From NCBI GenBank assembly GCA_944474755.1, contig OX104123.1, forward strand, positions 61,187,898-61,251,897: DNA of 64,000 bases, given 5' to 3'. The DNA is from Limnoperna fortunei. Its lineage: Eukaryota > Mollusca > Bivalvia > Mytilida > Modiolidae. The notes under the pieces are model-generated. The model was not told where the DNA came from, ran no database searches, and saw nothing but the letters and a program-made list of their open reading frames with translations. The position numbers and the translations under genes were made by a program. Below, piece by piece: positions 11,899 through 23,800 of the stretch; the first letter of the stretch is position 1; each line of letters opens with the position of its first letter.

Positions 11899-12930
11899 GT
11901 GAGTTAAACTAGATTTTATGGCATGCCAAACCTCTTTCCATTAATGTAGTATGTCAGTTGGTTGATTAAAATTGATAGTTATCATATACCACTAGATAGT
12001 AATAAGTGTATCCAACAATATTCGAAACACATTTACTGTAGACTGATGACGATTGATGTCATATTTGAGGTGAGAGTCTTTAAGAAGACGTCGAAGAAAG
12101 TCAGTTTCATAAGAATAGCAGAACAAATCTGCAAGGAGTGGGACACACTTTGCACCCATTTGAATTCCAGTTGTCCGCTGAAAAATACATCCTCCAAAAG
12201 TTACAAATATATTGTCGATCAGTAAAATCTAGCATACTATAAACTTGTTCTTTGCTGATCATAATTTGCCGTTCAGTTCTTTAGTAGAAAAAACGTATTG
12301 TATTATTATCTACCTATAATTAAGTAACATATTACATTAGGCGCAAGAGTCACAATATAAAATACTAAAACATTTGTCAACTAGATCATACAGCTAGCTA
12401 GAAAGATAATTTGAAAAATAATTGTCTCAATGCATGTAGAAAAGTATACCCTTTCTCTATCAAATACAACTCTATATATTGTTCTGAAGAAATCTGAAAT
12501 ATTGCTCGCAAACGCTCCGAAGGAATTCAGTCTGGTAATCAAGGTAAAATATCAAGGCTCAGAAATATCATGTTAATTCTGGCAACAAAAGACAAATACA
12601 AATTATACTATAATAATTTAATAATTGCAATTAATATTTCAAAAATACAATAACAAAGGACAACTTTTATATCAAATCTACTAGTCTGTATCTAAAAATA
12701 AAATGTTTAATTATTGCACGCAGTCTAATAGTTATAGTCCTAAATCCGTGTAATATGATGGTTGCAGTGACTAGTTAAACAAAACACAGCAACAATTATT
12801 AAAAACATAAATATATGGATATATGTCCTTAATATATATATTGCAAGGTATTATCACACGATTTGGTAGATTACTAATATTTTCAAATCTTTTAGACACG
12901 GTATATGAGATTGAAAGCGCAACACTTTTA

Positions 12931-13097
12931 GCAATCCGTTAGAGTTCCAAAATCCGTCATCAATCAGTTATAAATCAGTCAAATCAGTCAGATCGTTCCT
13001 AACACGTTCATCCGTCACTTGAAGGATTTGGAACGATTTGACTAATCTGACGGATTGATTTGGGCTGATCGCACCAATCCGTTCTTTCAACTTCCGG
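12931..13097. repeat. Hairpin-prone repeat with ATCAGTCA / TGACGGATT motifs (copy 1)
   Basis: Left arm carries AATCCGTCATCAATCAGT and CAGTCAGATCGTTCC. The right arm carries the imperfect reverse complement (GGAACGATTTGACTAATCTG, ACGGATTG). A related hairpin lies at 25945-26090. No coding capacity; it looks like a non-autonomous foldback/MITE-type element. Exact ends are not certain. Confidence 0.5.
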
Positions 13098-13699
13098 TCA
13101 GTAAAATCAATAATTCGAAATGTGAAAATTCGTCTCGCTCGCAAATTTTATTAGTATAAAAATGTCAACTATTATGTCCTCAATTATGGCTCGTTTTACC
13201 TAAAATTAAGGCTACAACTAGTCTAAAGTTATAAATGATATAAATGGAAATTCCCCCCTAATGCATCTTTGACGGAAAATAAACATTACATAGTGTCATT
13301 TTATTAAAAAAATATTTAAAACAATAAATAAATAAAAACACATTCAATGACTTCAAAATATATCTGGCCTCGCATACCAGGGTGTACCTCTCGTATTTAT
13401 CTTCGAAATGTTTTAAAACGGAAAAAGTCTAGACTAAAGTTATAAACGATAAATGGAAATTCCCTAATCTATACCTAATGCATCTGTGACGGAATACAAA
13501 CATCACACAGTATCATTTTATGACAAAAACATGCACAATGACTTAAAAAAAATATATCTAGCCTCGTATAACAGGGCTTACCTCCCGTATTTGTCTCCGA
13601 AATTTTTTAAAGCGGTAAAAGCAAGAAGGACTAAAAACATGAAGGAGGAATTATAACATTTTTATTCACTTCGCGCTTTCGCGTTAATATTATTTGTAT

Positions 13700-13915
13700 G
13701 TATGTTTGAAGTTTGTTTAACACCATTTTCAAAATTTATATTAGTCTATATAATATGGCGTCGAGTGTTTATAGGTAAGTACCCAAACATCGCCGATCTT
13801 CGACAGGAAAACTGGTATGCTGTAAATTTACGGATAGGTCGAGCACACCTCGCTTGCTGTAAGAGTCGAATAGTAGATCAATAGTAGATTACTGCTACTT
13901 AAACCACCGATGTCG
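13700..13915 (-). mobile_element. Old diverged SINE family A copy
   Basis: On the minus strand the order matches the family: degenerate head, CCAGTTTTCCTGTCG, ACGCCATATTATAT, then a decayed core and tail (AAACAAACTTC). It is more diverged than the other copies, so its ends are approximate. Confidence 0.5.
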
Positions 13916-14222
13916 ATTATTTTATTATAAACGCTTAAAAAGATCATTTGTCGCTGTTTGATCCAAGTGTTCTTTCTGTGTCACAATTCCTAAGAATTCC
14001 GGGGTATAATACTAAATACGATTTACGACAAAAAAAAACGAAAAGATATTTTATTCAATATTTCATTTTGTCACATGAATTTACACAGAGTTAAAGATGC
14101 GAACATGTAAGCGTAGGATGAAAATCAATTCTGTTTTTCGCATTTTAGCCGTCACAATATGTAATGATATATAAGTATAAATGTTTTCTTTAAATTTAGG
14201 GAGTGTTTAAGATTTGTTACTA

Positions 14223-14400
14223 GAGTTCACAGAGCTGCCCAAAAGGTCAATTTTCCGACCCTACCCATACCCCATTTTTTCAGTGGAATTTTACATTTTT
14301 TGCCCTTTTGTCCATCTTTCTGTAATTGATTGTCCTGAATAAAGATGAAATACTGCTCGCTAAAACAAAAGTAAACATCAAATCAATCAATCAATGAAAT
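14223..14400 (+). mobile_element. SINE-like family B fragment
   Basis: Contains CCGACCCTACCCATACCCCA, then CCTGAATAAAGATGAAATAC and TGCTCGCTAAAAC, ending in CAATCAATCAATCAA. The same order recurs near 42150 and 46500. The copy overlaps the left edge of the large duplication. Confidence 0.5.
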
Positions 14401-17400
14401 AAGTTATTATTCAAATTGAAGGACGCTCTTTTACTGCAAGTTTCAAAACGGTTCTATTTTATCGATATGACTCAAATGTAAACCGATCTTTATAGACCTA
14501 AAGAAATAAGAACGGTTTGTTAAAGAATGTCTATTTTGTACTATAAAACGAGTCTATCTATAACAATTGTTTTAGAACAAAACATTTGTATTAACTATTC
14601 TTTTGAATACTCACGTTTACTTTATTTTAAATTTTATTATTAATGCATATATAATATACAAATAACGCAGAATTCGTTTCATCTGCAAATTATTATTTTA
14701 TACGTATCCATCAATAATCTGATCTATTTATGCTTTGGTTGATTGCATTTGTAGCTTTTATTTGCATGTTTTGTTTTAGGCTCTTTTGACCTCATTCATG
14801 GCCAAGCTTTTATGTTACATATTATCATTTAACAAGAATTTTTTAAATGTTTTTTTGTCTGTATGGATTTTTATGCCAATTTAACCGTGTTATTAACTTG
14901 TAGAGAATGTTTTGTAATTTAATGTTTTTGTAACCAATTTTTACTTTAACCAGTAACAATTTTCATTCTATATATTGTGTTTTTATTTGTCAAGAGGGTT
15001 ACCTAAGGAGTGATTCCTGAAGTTGAAGGAGGAGAACATAAATATTATATATATATATATAACCTACATAAATATCAGAGTTTTTATTCGTTAAAAAATG
15101 TGCATGCATAGAAAAGTATTTCTGTGCATGTATTGAACTGCTTTACTCGTCCGTACTACCTGAGTGCACCCCTGTTGGTACTATGTTCCAGTTAATCACG
15201 GTTTTTTCTCTACTTTTAAATTGGTATTTATTAGCATTCATTGATTTTCCGCTCTCGTTGTTTGATTGGTACAATTTTACCCTTTCAGATGTTCATTTAT
15301 GTATTGGCTATATTAGAGTATGTTTTTAATCTGCAGCAAAAACAAAGAGATTATAACTAGAGAATGTTTTGTTTTTTACCCTTTATACTAATATTTTACC
15401 CATTTATCCTATATCTTCTTAGCTTCTTTGCAGTGTGCAATTGACGATAACTCATTTGGACACTTCATCAAAACGTAAAGATGAATCTACCTGGTACTTG
15501 ACATACTGGTATCTAAATCAAGGTGGGTACTCACCGGCACAGTAATTATGGTAGCTAATTGTATACTATTTATCATGTGCCTGCCAACACTGGGTTATAG
15601 TCTAAATGCTACAAGGGTGTACTCAACTCCAAAATAAATTGAAAAGAATTGCCAGTTTCTCTGCCAAAAGGTTTCCGGTTTTCATCGGATACAGATATTG
15701 GGGAAATTTTCTGAAAGTGGTGTCAAATATCAATTATCTGTATTATGGAGAGAACAAGACTTAATACACCTCTTATGTATCTTATTTCGTGTCTTTCTGT
15801 AATACTGGCCAATAGTGTCTTCTTAACATGACATTAATAGCCCACTCTAAAACGTGCATTTAATTGGACATAGACATTCCGAGCTGACCAGACCTTTCCC
15901 TTTGCCTTAATGCTTTAAATTTGGTTATCAACCATAATGCTTTTGTTTTTAAGAGTTCAATGAAAATATTTAAGAATCAATCAGAATAAAATCAAAATTC
16001 AGAGACTGATCCATCTTAATACACATACAAGTAACTTTGTGTTTCATTCAACTATTAATCAGACCACCTTAAAGATAAAATAGAAAACATCTGGACCTCT
16101 GTCTATCTTCAGTAAGGTTCCGCCAACATTCGTTCAATACCAAAAATTATTTTAACACATGTCACAACATGTCGCCTCTATCACAGCGTAAGAAAGGTCT
16201 TGCCTTGAACCACTGATTTAACAACAAAACTAATAGGGTTGGCGTTTTGCAAAGGTAGACATAGCGAGAACTATTTAAATGGGGTAAAACGTTACATGCC
16301 GATCCATCCAGGCAGGGCTAACTCAACGTTCGTCTGGATAAAGTATTGTTCTGGAATTTTCCAAATTAATTAAGGATTGAGTTTGGTGACGACTAAATCA
16401 ATTAAAGGGCCTAAGCATAACTGCCATAAAAACACTTGTTTCAATAACATTTAAGTGCATAATAGATACAAAAACGAATTTACTTACAAGTGAACATTTT
16501 GGGGGCCAAATATTTTTTTTTGACAAATACATAATGGTTTTAAAGAATATCTTTTTCACTAAAGCATCATTTAATGTCAGTCAGTAAAGTTGGTATTTGC
16601 AGTGTCTAATAAGATAAAAAAAATAGATTTGCGTCCTGTGCGATTCAAGAACTTAATTGATAATAAATCATATACGGAAAACACAAGTGCTACTTAATAA
16701 ACACAGTTTAACAGGTTATGCTAAAGGTGTGCATGATAATTACAACAAAGTTATGATAATAAAAAAGCCATCCTATTTAAATAGAAATACAAGAACCAAA
16801 CGTTACATTAATAAATTAATTTATTAAAATGCAAAACACATTTTAAAGTATACTATTAATTTAGAATGAGTAACTGACATCCATTTGTTGCAAACGGCAT
16901 ACTACAACAGTGTTTACTTTTGCCCCGACCCTGTAAAAGTGGCCAAAAGGGCCAAACATGTGTTCAGTTAAGACAATTATAATAAAAGTACGATATACTT
17001 GACATTATTGTCACTTGATATGACGGATTAAAGAAACTAAATAACGATATTCATAATTCCAAATAAGAACTAACTTAAAATGTATCGACTTCTGAATTGT
17101 TTAAGGTAAAGTTCGAATTAGAAAACGTGATGAAATAGGGGAATTTGATTTAATCAAACTTATAAATCACTGCGTTGTCACTTCTTGTCAACCTTAGTTT
17201 TAATTTAGGTTTAATTTAAAAATTACGTTTCATCTTAAGTGTGTTCAAACGATTTTTTTTAATTGAAATGAGCGATTGTTTCTGCTCTATGATAATTATA
17301 CTTGGCATAACACATAAGACTTTTTTAAGATGGTCTAAACATAAAAAAAGTCGTCGTGTGAAAATTAAACATTTGTTATATAACATCAAAGAGATCAAAT

Positions 17401-17422
17401 ATTTTTTCACACTGCTGTGATT

Positions 17423-17430
17423 TATATAAA
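17423..17430 (+). promoter_or_regulatory. TATA box of gene A
   Basis: TATATAAA lies 52 bp before the ATG of gene A. Gene B has the same octamer at the same spacing (35176-35183), and genes C, D and E have TATAAATA. Confidence 0.75.
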
Positions 17431-17481
17431 TATCAAACAGATATGCTTAAGAATCACAGTCGACAATATCGAGGCATCACC

Positions 17482-19281
17482 ATGGCAAATCAACTTATTC
17501 TGCTGACAGTTCTTGTGGTTCTGTACTCCAATTTGTCTGATGGCATGACTACCTACTATGGAGCTGGATCTGGGGCCGGAGGTATTTCTGGAAGCGGAGA
17601 CATCGGAGGCATTTTGGGAAGCGGAGGAGCAGGAGGTATTTTCGGAAGCGGAGGCGCCGGGCCCAGCATAGGAACCGGTGGAGTGTTTGGATCAGTGTCT
17701 GTGCGTTTTCCACGTTGTAAGTTACTGCGATACAAACTAGTGGTGCACATCATTGTTCGTTTTATATATTAACATATAAGAAGGTTTGAAAGCATATATA
17801 TACTTGTAAACTTGATTCTGTCTTTAGCTCTATGTATATTTTGAAAGACTATATTACACGTGATTGCAAGGAATTGATTTACAGCTAAAAATTGGTAAAG
17901 TACTAATTACAATTTTAAAGATTAAACATATTATCGTTATCTTCAAATTGTTATTCCATTACGAGTGTGCCAAATGAAAACTAAAACGTAACATGTTTGT
18001 GATAGACATATAATTTACAAATTAACGTATTGAAAATGTTCACCACATAAGAAAAATCCAAAACCAGAATAGCTTGTCATCTATAAGTAATGACGGTTTG
18101 TACATAACTGTTACCTGTGCTATGATGCGTTTCAAAAACGGATTTCTGCATGAAAAAAGAAAACGTTTGTATTAAACTATTCATTTGGCATGAATTAATA
18201 AGTCTTTTCAAAATGAATACCGCGTACTTTTCTGCCGACATCAAGCAGATCTGCAAATATTTGTCCCTGCAGAATTTAATAAGCTATATAGTAGTCACAT
18301 AATTAGACTAAAGTAAGAAAAACCTAAAACCATGGCCCAGAAACAGCTTGTTTATCGTGTTAATATTTTCAGTGTTTCTTATTGTTATAATGTATTTGTA
18401 CAATAACTTAATGAACAAAGTATAGTGACTTGACAAAGTTACAATTTGAGTGTCAGTCAGTACGCGTAGTGTCACGCATTATTAAGTATCAGTCAGTACG
18501 CGTAGTGTCACGCATTATTAAGTATCAGTCAGTACGCGTAGTGTCACGCATTATTGAGTATCAGTCAGTACGCGTAGTGTCACGCATTATTGAGTATCGG
18601 ACTGCAAGCGTAGTGTCACGCATTATTGAGTATCGGACTGCAAGCGTAGTGTCACGCATTATTGAGTATCGGACTGGAAGCGTAGTGTCACGCATTATTG
18701 AGTATCGGACTGCAAGCGTATTGTCACGCATTATTGAGTAACGGACTGCAAGCGTAGTGTCACGCATTATTGAGTAACGGACCTCAAGCGTAGTGTCACG
18801 CATTATTGAGTAACGGACTGCAAGCGTAGTGTCACGCATTATTGAGTAACGGACTGCCAGCGTAGTGTCACGCATTACTGTCGCCTTAACTTATTTCATT
18901 ATTCAATCTTTTTTGTTTTCAGCTCGTTGGTGGTGTACCTGTCGACCACACTGTTTGCGTAGAGAGTTAAAAGTCCAGAAAACATGCTTTATTCCAAATA
19001 TTCCCGTAATACCCGGTCCTCATTTTCCGCACAATTGGGATTCTTGCTGTAAAGTATTACCATTTTGGGTACGATATCTAAGCGGAAACGATAACGTTTA
19101 TGATTACGACGGTCAAGATGGATTTGGTGACCAGGGAGGATTTAATGGCCAGGTTGGGTTTGGAAGTGGAATCGGACCTAATGTTGGACCCATCAGATCT
19201 GGTGGTGGCGGAGGATCTGGTAGTGCAGGTGGAGGCTTTGTTACTGTTGGAGGTCCTTACGTACCTGGAAAATCATATTAA
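17482..19281 (+). CDS. Secreted glycine-rich Trp/Cys-domain protein, gene A
   Basis: Coding exons 17482-17716 and 18923-19281 join in phase 1 to give 197 codons. The start is the ATG in CACCATGG rather than the upstream ATG at 17443, because a hydrophobic signal peptide (MANQLILLTVLVVLY) begins there and genes B-D start likewise. Exon 1 then encodes Gly/Ser-rich repeats (GGIFGSGGAG). Exon 2 encodes RWWCTCRPHC, a Cys after ten residues, a Pro-rich stretch, CCKVLPFW, a GQDGFGDQGGF-type region and terminal GKSY. The donor is GTAAGT at 17717; in-frame, same-phase alternatives follow GGAG at 17581 and near 17634. The exon-2 transcript probably runs to 19286, where a second intron leads to a 3'UTR exon at 19612. 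Family members look like extracellular structural proteins; whether shell, byssus or other matrix is unknown. Confidence 0.75.
18449..18880. repeat. 36-bp minisatellite in intron 1 of gene A
   Basis: About 12 contiguous copies of a 36-bp unit containing TAGTGTCACGCATTATTGAG. The first four carry CAGTCAGTACGCG, and later ones GGACTGCAAGCG. The array ends 42 bp before the exon-2 acceptor. Gene B has only two units at the same place. No spacers, so not a CRISPR. Confidence 0.9.
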
Positions 19282-19611
19282 TACAGGTATTTAAATTTAA
19301 AAAGTCCGTTTGAAAGAAAGCATGTTGGTTTTGTGAAAATTAATACAGTCCTGCCTTTGTTATTGTGTCGTGTGTGGCTATTATACACTTTCTGTCGGGA
19401 TATCTTTCTTTCATTCACACATACTAAAAATATATCGACGTTTCAATATATTTGTGATCCTTATATGTTATGTGTGTTATATTGGATTTGCATCTTAATG
19501 TGTCTATTGACAGCCTATTTTCTAACAATGAGGCTTATTAAATCGCTTTTTTGAAATAGAAACATTGCTTACAAAAATTATTGTATCATTTATTATCATG
19601 TTATATTTCAG

Positions 19612-19690
19612 TGATAAAGTCTTAGATGGAGACGAGGATTTCCTGCTGCTTTTTATGCAGAAATAAAGCATTCCAATAATCTAATAATTG
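19612..19690 (+). other. 3'UTR exon of gene A
   Basis: A TTATATTTCAG acceptor ends at 19611, and the matching donor TACAG|GTATTT lies five bases after the stop codon of gene A. The exon has no coding role. The same layout is present in genes B, C and D, which supports it. The end is approximate, about 20 bp after AATAAA. Confidence 0.6.
19662..19667 (+). terminator. Poly(A) signal of gene A
   Basis: AATAAA in the proposed last exon. Gene B has the same hexamer in the matching place (36899-36904). Confidence 0.65.
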
Positions 19691-19750
19691 TAATACTTGT
19701 CTTCAGCCAAAACAAACTAGATATCTGTTGTATTTTAGACAGTCATCAGA

Positions 19751-19773
19751 AACACCTCATAGCATCCTCGTCA
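19751..19773 (-). repeat. Inverted fragment of the 43-bp minisatellite unit at a deletion junction
   Basis: ACACCTCATAGCATCCTCGT is the exact reverse complement of part of the 43-bp unit whose array begins 1.1 kb downstream. It sits where copy 2 instead has about 380 bp (36985-37368). It looks like a templated patch at a repaired break. Confidence 0.7.
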
Positions 19774-20540
19774 GCCCATAAGTGTCAAATTTATTAACAC
19801 CTTATACACAAGCGGAACTAAATACAAACCAGTCTACCATACTCAGTCATTAAAACACACCGTCATAACGATAATCATTTCGTAATTATTTTAGATATGC
19901 CTTTTAGACTCGTTACTAAAGTTTTATGCACATACATTACATTTTAAAAGCAACCCAACAGGTCAGTTTAATATTGCGATATTCTAAATTAAATGGCTAC
20001 AATGTTTGCAATGCACTTTAAAAATAACATTTGTAAATGGTTATTATTGCGGCAACGTAATACATTCTATTGTTTAGATGACTGTTGATGTATTTAATAT
20101 TTGCTGCATATTTTAACATTCAATAACAATGGACATACAATGATACATTAAATTAAATAGACGTTAACGGTAATAAAAATAATTAATGAGGAGGTTTAAG
20201 TGCAATGTATAAAACAACAGATATTTTATATTTGTAATATAATAAACCTAGACTCAGCTAGTAACAACAAGAAAAATATGGCTTAAAAATTGCTTGCGTA
20301 TTGTAAACATACAATATCATTGTTTTGATATTCGCACAGACCGTATTTTTCTATAGGGGGTGTTGGATCGCCAAATATAAACGAGCAATTCAACATACAA
20401 ACAATTATAACGGGTGGTAGATGTCGCGTGTTGTCTTAAAATCAAAGTACCGTAATTTCTTCTGTAACTCAACAACTTTCACTTCGCAATTTGCTCCCAT
20501 CATTAGGGCTTTTTGATATGATTGCTCAACAAGTGCCAAT

Positions 20541-20674
20541 AAGAAACTCCGATCTTATCTCTAATCGGCCATGCCAACCTGCAGAAATCAGTCTTATACA
20601 AAACAATAAGAAACTCCGATCTTATCTCTAATCGGCCATGCCAACCTGCAGAAATCAGTCTTATACAAAACAAT
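20541..20674. repeat. 67-bp tandem duplication
   Basis: Two adjacent copies of a 67-bp unit starting AAGAAACTCCGATCTTATCT. Copy 2 of the large duplication has a single copy (38091 onward), so this arose after, or was lost since, the large duplication. Confidence 0.85.
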
Positions 20675-20858
20675 AACATTATAGTAAGCATTATTTGTCT
20701 TGTCGGTTGTTTAGAGTAATACAATTAGAAATGAACGCAACAAAAATTTCTGGAATTATCAAAACCTTAGTTATACCGTCATCAATTCAATAGCTTACTT
20801 TGTTCAAGAAATATTCGAAAGTAGAGTAGTTATTGGCATGACTGCTGTAGTGAAAAAT

Positions 20859-23800
20859 GAGTATTCCAAGACGAGGATGCTATGAGGTGTTTTTCTTATG
20901 ACTGCTGTAGTGAAAAATAAGTATTCCAAGACGAGGACGCTATGAGGTGTTTCTCTTTCCTGAGTATTCCAAGACGAGGATGCTATGAGGTGTTTCTCTT
21001 TCCTGAGTATTCCAAGACGAGGACGCTATGAGGTGTTTCTCTTTCCTGAGTATTCCAAGACGAGGATGCTAAGAGGTGTTTCTCTTTCCTGAGTATTCCA
21101 AGACGAGGATGCTATGAGGTGTTTCTCTTTCCTGAGTATTCCAAGACGAGGATGCTATGAAGTGTTTCTCTTTCCTGTGTATTCCAAGACGAGGATGCTA
21201 TGAGGTGTTTCTCTTTCCTGAGTATTCCAAGACGAGGATGCTATGAGGTGTTTCTCTTTCCTGAGTATTCCAAGACGAGGATGCTATGAGGTGTTTCTCT
21301 TTCCTTAGTATTCCAAGACGAGGATGCTATGAGGTGTTTCTCTTTCCTGAGTATTCCAAGACGAGGATGCTATGAGGTGTTTCTCTTTCCTGAGTATTCC
21401 AAGACGAGGATGCTAAGAGGTGTTTCTCTTTCCTGAGTATTCCAAGACGAGGATGCTATGAGGTGTTTCTCTTTCCTGAGTATTCCAAGACGAGGATGCT
21501 ATGAGGTGTTTCTCTTTCCTGTGTATTCCAAGACGAGGATGCTATTAGGTGTTTCTCTTTCCTGAGTATTCCAAGACGAGGATGCTATGAGGTGTTTCTC
21601 TTTCCTGAGTATTCCAAGACGAGGATGCTATGAGGTGTTTCTCTTTCCTTAGTATTCCAAGACGAGGATGCTATGAGGTGTTTCTCTTTCCTGAGTATTC
21701 CAAGACGAGGATGCTATGAGGTGTTTCTCTTTCCTGAGTATTCCAAGACGAGGATGCTATGAGGTGTTTCTCTTTCCTGAGTATTCCAAGACGAGGATGC
21801 TATGAGGTGTTTCTCTTTCCTGAGTATTCCAAGACGAGGATGCTATGAGGTGTTTCTCTTTCCTGAGTATTCCAAGACGAGGATGCTATGAGGTGTTTCT
21901 CTTTCCTGAGTATTCCAAGACGAGGATGCTAAGAGGTGTTTCTCTTTCCTGAGTATTCCAAGAAGAGGATGCTAAGAGGTGTTTCTCTTTCCTGAGTATT
22001 CCAAGACGAGGATGCTTAATGGTGTTTCTCTTTCCTGAGTATTCCAAGACGAGGATGCTATGAGGTGTTTCTCTTTCCTGTGTATTCCAAGACGAGGATG
22101 CTATGAGGTGTTTCTCTTTCCTGAGTATTCCAAGACGAGGATGCTATGAGGTGTTTCTCTTTCCTGAGTATTCCAAGACGAGGATGCTATGAGATGTTTC
22201 TCTTTCCTGAGTATTCCAAGACGAGGATGCTATGAGGTGTTTCTCTTTCCTGAGTATTCCAAGACGAGGATGCTATGAGGTGTTTCTCTTTCCTGAGTAT
22301 TCCAAGACGAGGATGCTATGAGGTGTTTCTCTTTCCTGAGTATTCCAAGACGAGGATGCTATGAAGTGTTTCTCTTTCCTGAGTATTCCAAGACGAGGCT
22401 GCTATGAGATGTTTCTCTTTCCTGAGTATTCCAAGACGAGGATGCTATGAGGTGTTTCTCTTTCCTGAGTATTCCAATACGAGGATGCTATGAGGTGTTT
22501 CTCTTTCCTGAGTATTCCAAGACGAGGATGCTATGAGGTGTTTCTCTCTCCTGAGTATTCCAAGACGAGGATGCTATGAGGTGTTTCTCTCTCCTGAGTA
22601 TTCCAAGACGGGGATGCTATGAGGTGTTTCTCTTTCCTGAGTATTCCAAGACGAGGATGCTATGAGGTGTTTCTCTTTCCTGAGTATTCCAAGACGAGGA
22701 TGCTATGAACTGTTTCTCTTTCCTGAGTATTCCAAGACGAGGATGCTATGAGGTGTTTCTCTTTCCTGAGTATTCCAAGACGAGGATGCTATGAGGTGTT
22801 TCTCTTTCCTGAGTATTCCAAGACGAGGATGCTATGAGGTGTTTCTCATTCCTGAGTATTCCAAGACGAGGATGCTATGAGGTGTTTCTCTTTCCTGATT
22901 ATTCCAAGACGAGGATGCTATGAGGTGTTTCTCTTTCCTGAGTATTCCAAGACGAGGATGCTATGAGGTGTTTCTCTTTCCTGAGTATTCCAAGACGAGG
23001 ATGCTATGAGGTGTTTCTCTTTCCTGAGTATTCCAAGACGAGGATGCTATGAGGTGTTTCTCTTTCCTGAGTATTCCAAGACGAGGATGCTATGAGGTGT
23101 TTCTCTTTCCTGAGTATTCCAAGACGAGGATGCTATGAGGTGTTTCTCTTTCCTGAGTATTCCAAGACAAGGATGCCATGAGGTGTTTCTCTTTCCTGAG
23201 TATTCCAAGACGGGGATGCTATGAGGTGTTTCTCTTTCCTGAGTATTCCAAGACGGGGATGCTATGAGGTGTTTCTCTTTCCTGAATATTCCAAGACGAG
23301 GATGCTATGAGGTGTTTCTCTTTCCTGAGTATTCTGAGTATTCCAAGACGGGGATGCTATGAGGTGTTTCACTTTCCTGAGTATTCCAAGACGAGGATGC
23401 TATGAGGTGTTTCTCTTTCCTGAGTATTCCAAGACGAGGATGCTATGAGGTGTTTCTCTTTCCTGAGTATTCCAAGACGAGGATGCTATGAGGTGTTTCT
23501 CTTTCCTGAGTATTCCAAGACAAGGATGCTATGAGGTGTTTCTCTTTCCTGAGTATTCCAATACGAGGATGCTATGAGGTGTTTCTCTTTCCTGAGTATT
23601 CCAAGACGAGGATGCTATGAGGTGTTTCTCTTTCCTGAGTATTCCAAGACGAGGATGCTATGAGGTGTTTCTCTCTCCTGAGTATTCCAAGACGAGGATG
23701 CTATGAGGTGTTTCTCTCTCCTGAGTATTCCAAGACGGGGATGCTATGAGGTGTTTCTCTTTCCTGAGTATTCCAAGACGAGGATGCTATGAGGTGTTTC

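Larger units (their letters stand above)
14370..20858 (+). repeat. Large tandem duplication, copy 1 (unique part)
   Basis: Colinear with 25552-27822 joined to 34140-38331. The match runs through the flanking DNA, gene A, its introns and the lead-in to the 43-bp minisatellite, interrupted by indels. The left edge is near ATGAAATAAGTTATTATTC (14392). The two halves of copy 2 are separated by the Gypsy-type element, which is absent from copy 1 (joined sequence GCATAACTGCCATAAAAAC near 16423). Confidence 0.85.

Noticed and set aside
18430..18875. ORFs of about 103 codons on both strands over the 36-bp array
   Set aside because: Same by-product of a period divisible by three; the array lies in intron 1 of gene A.
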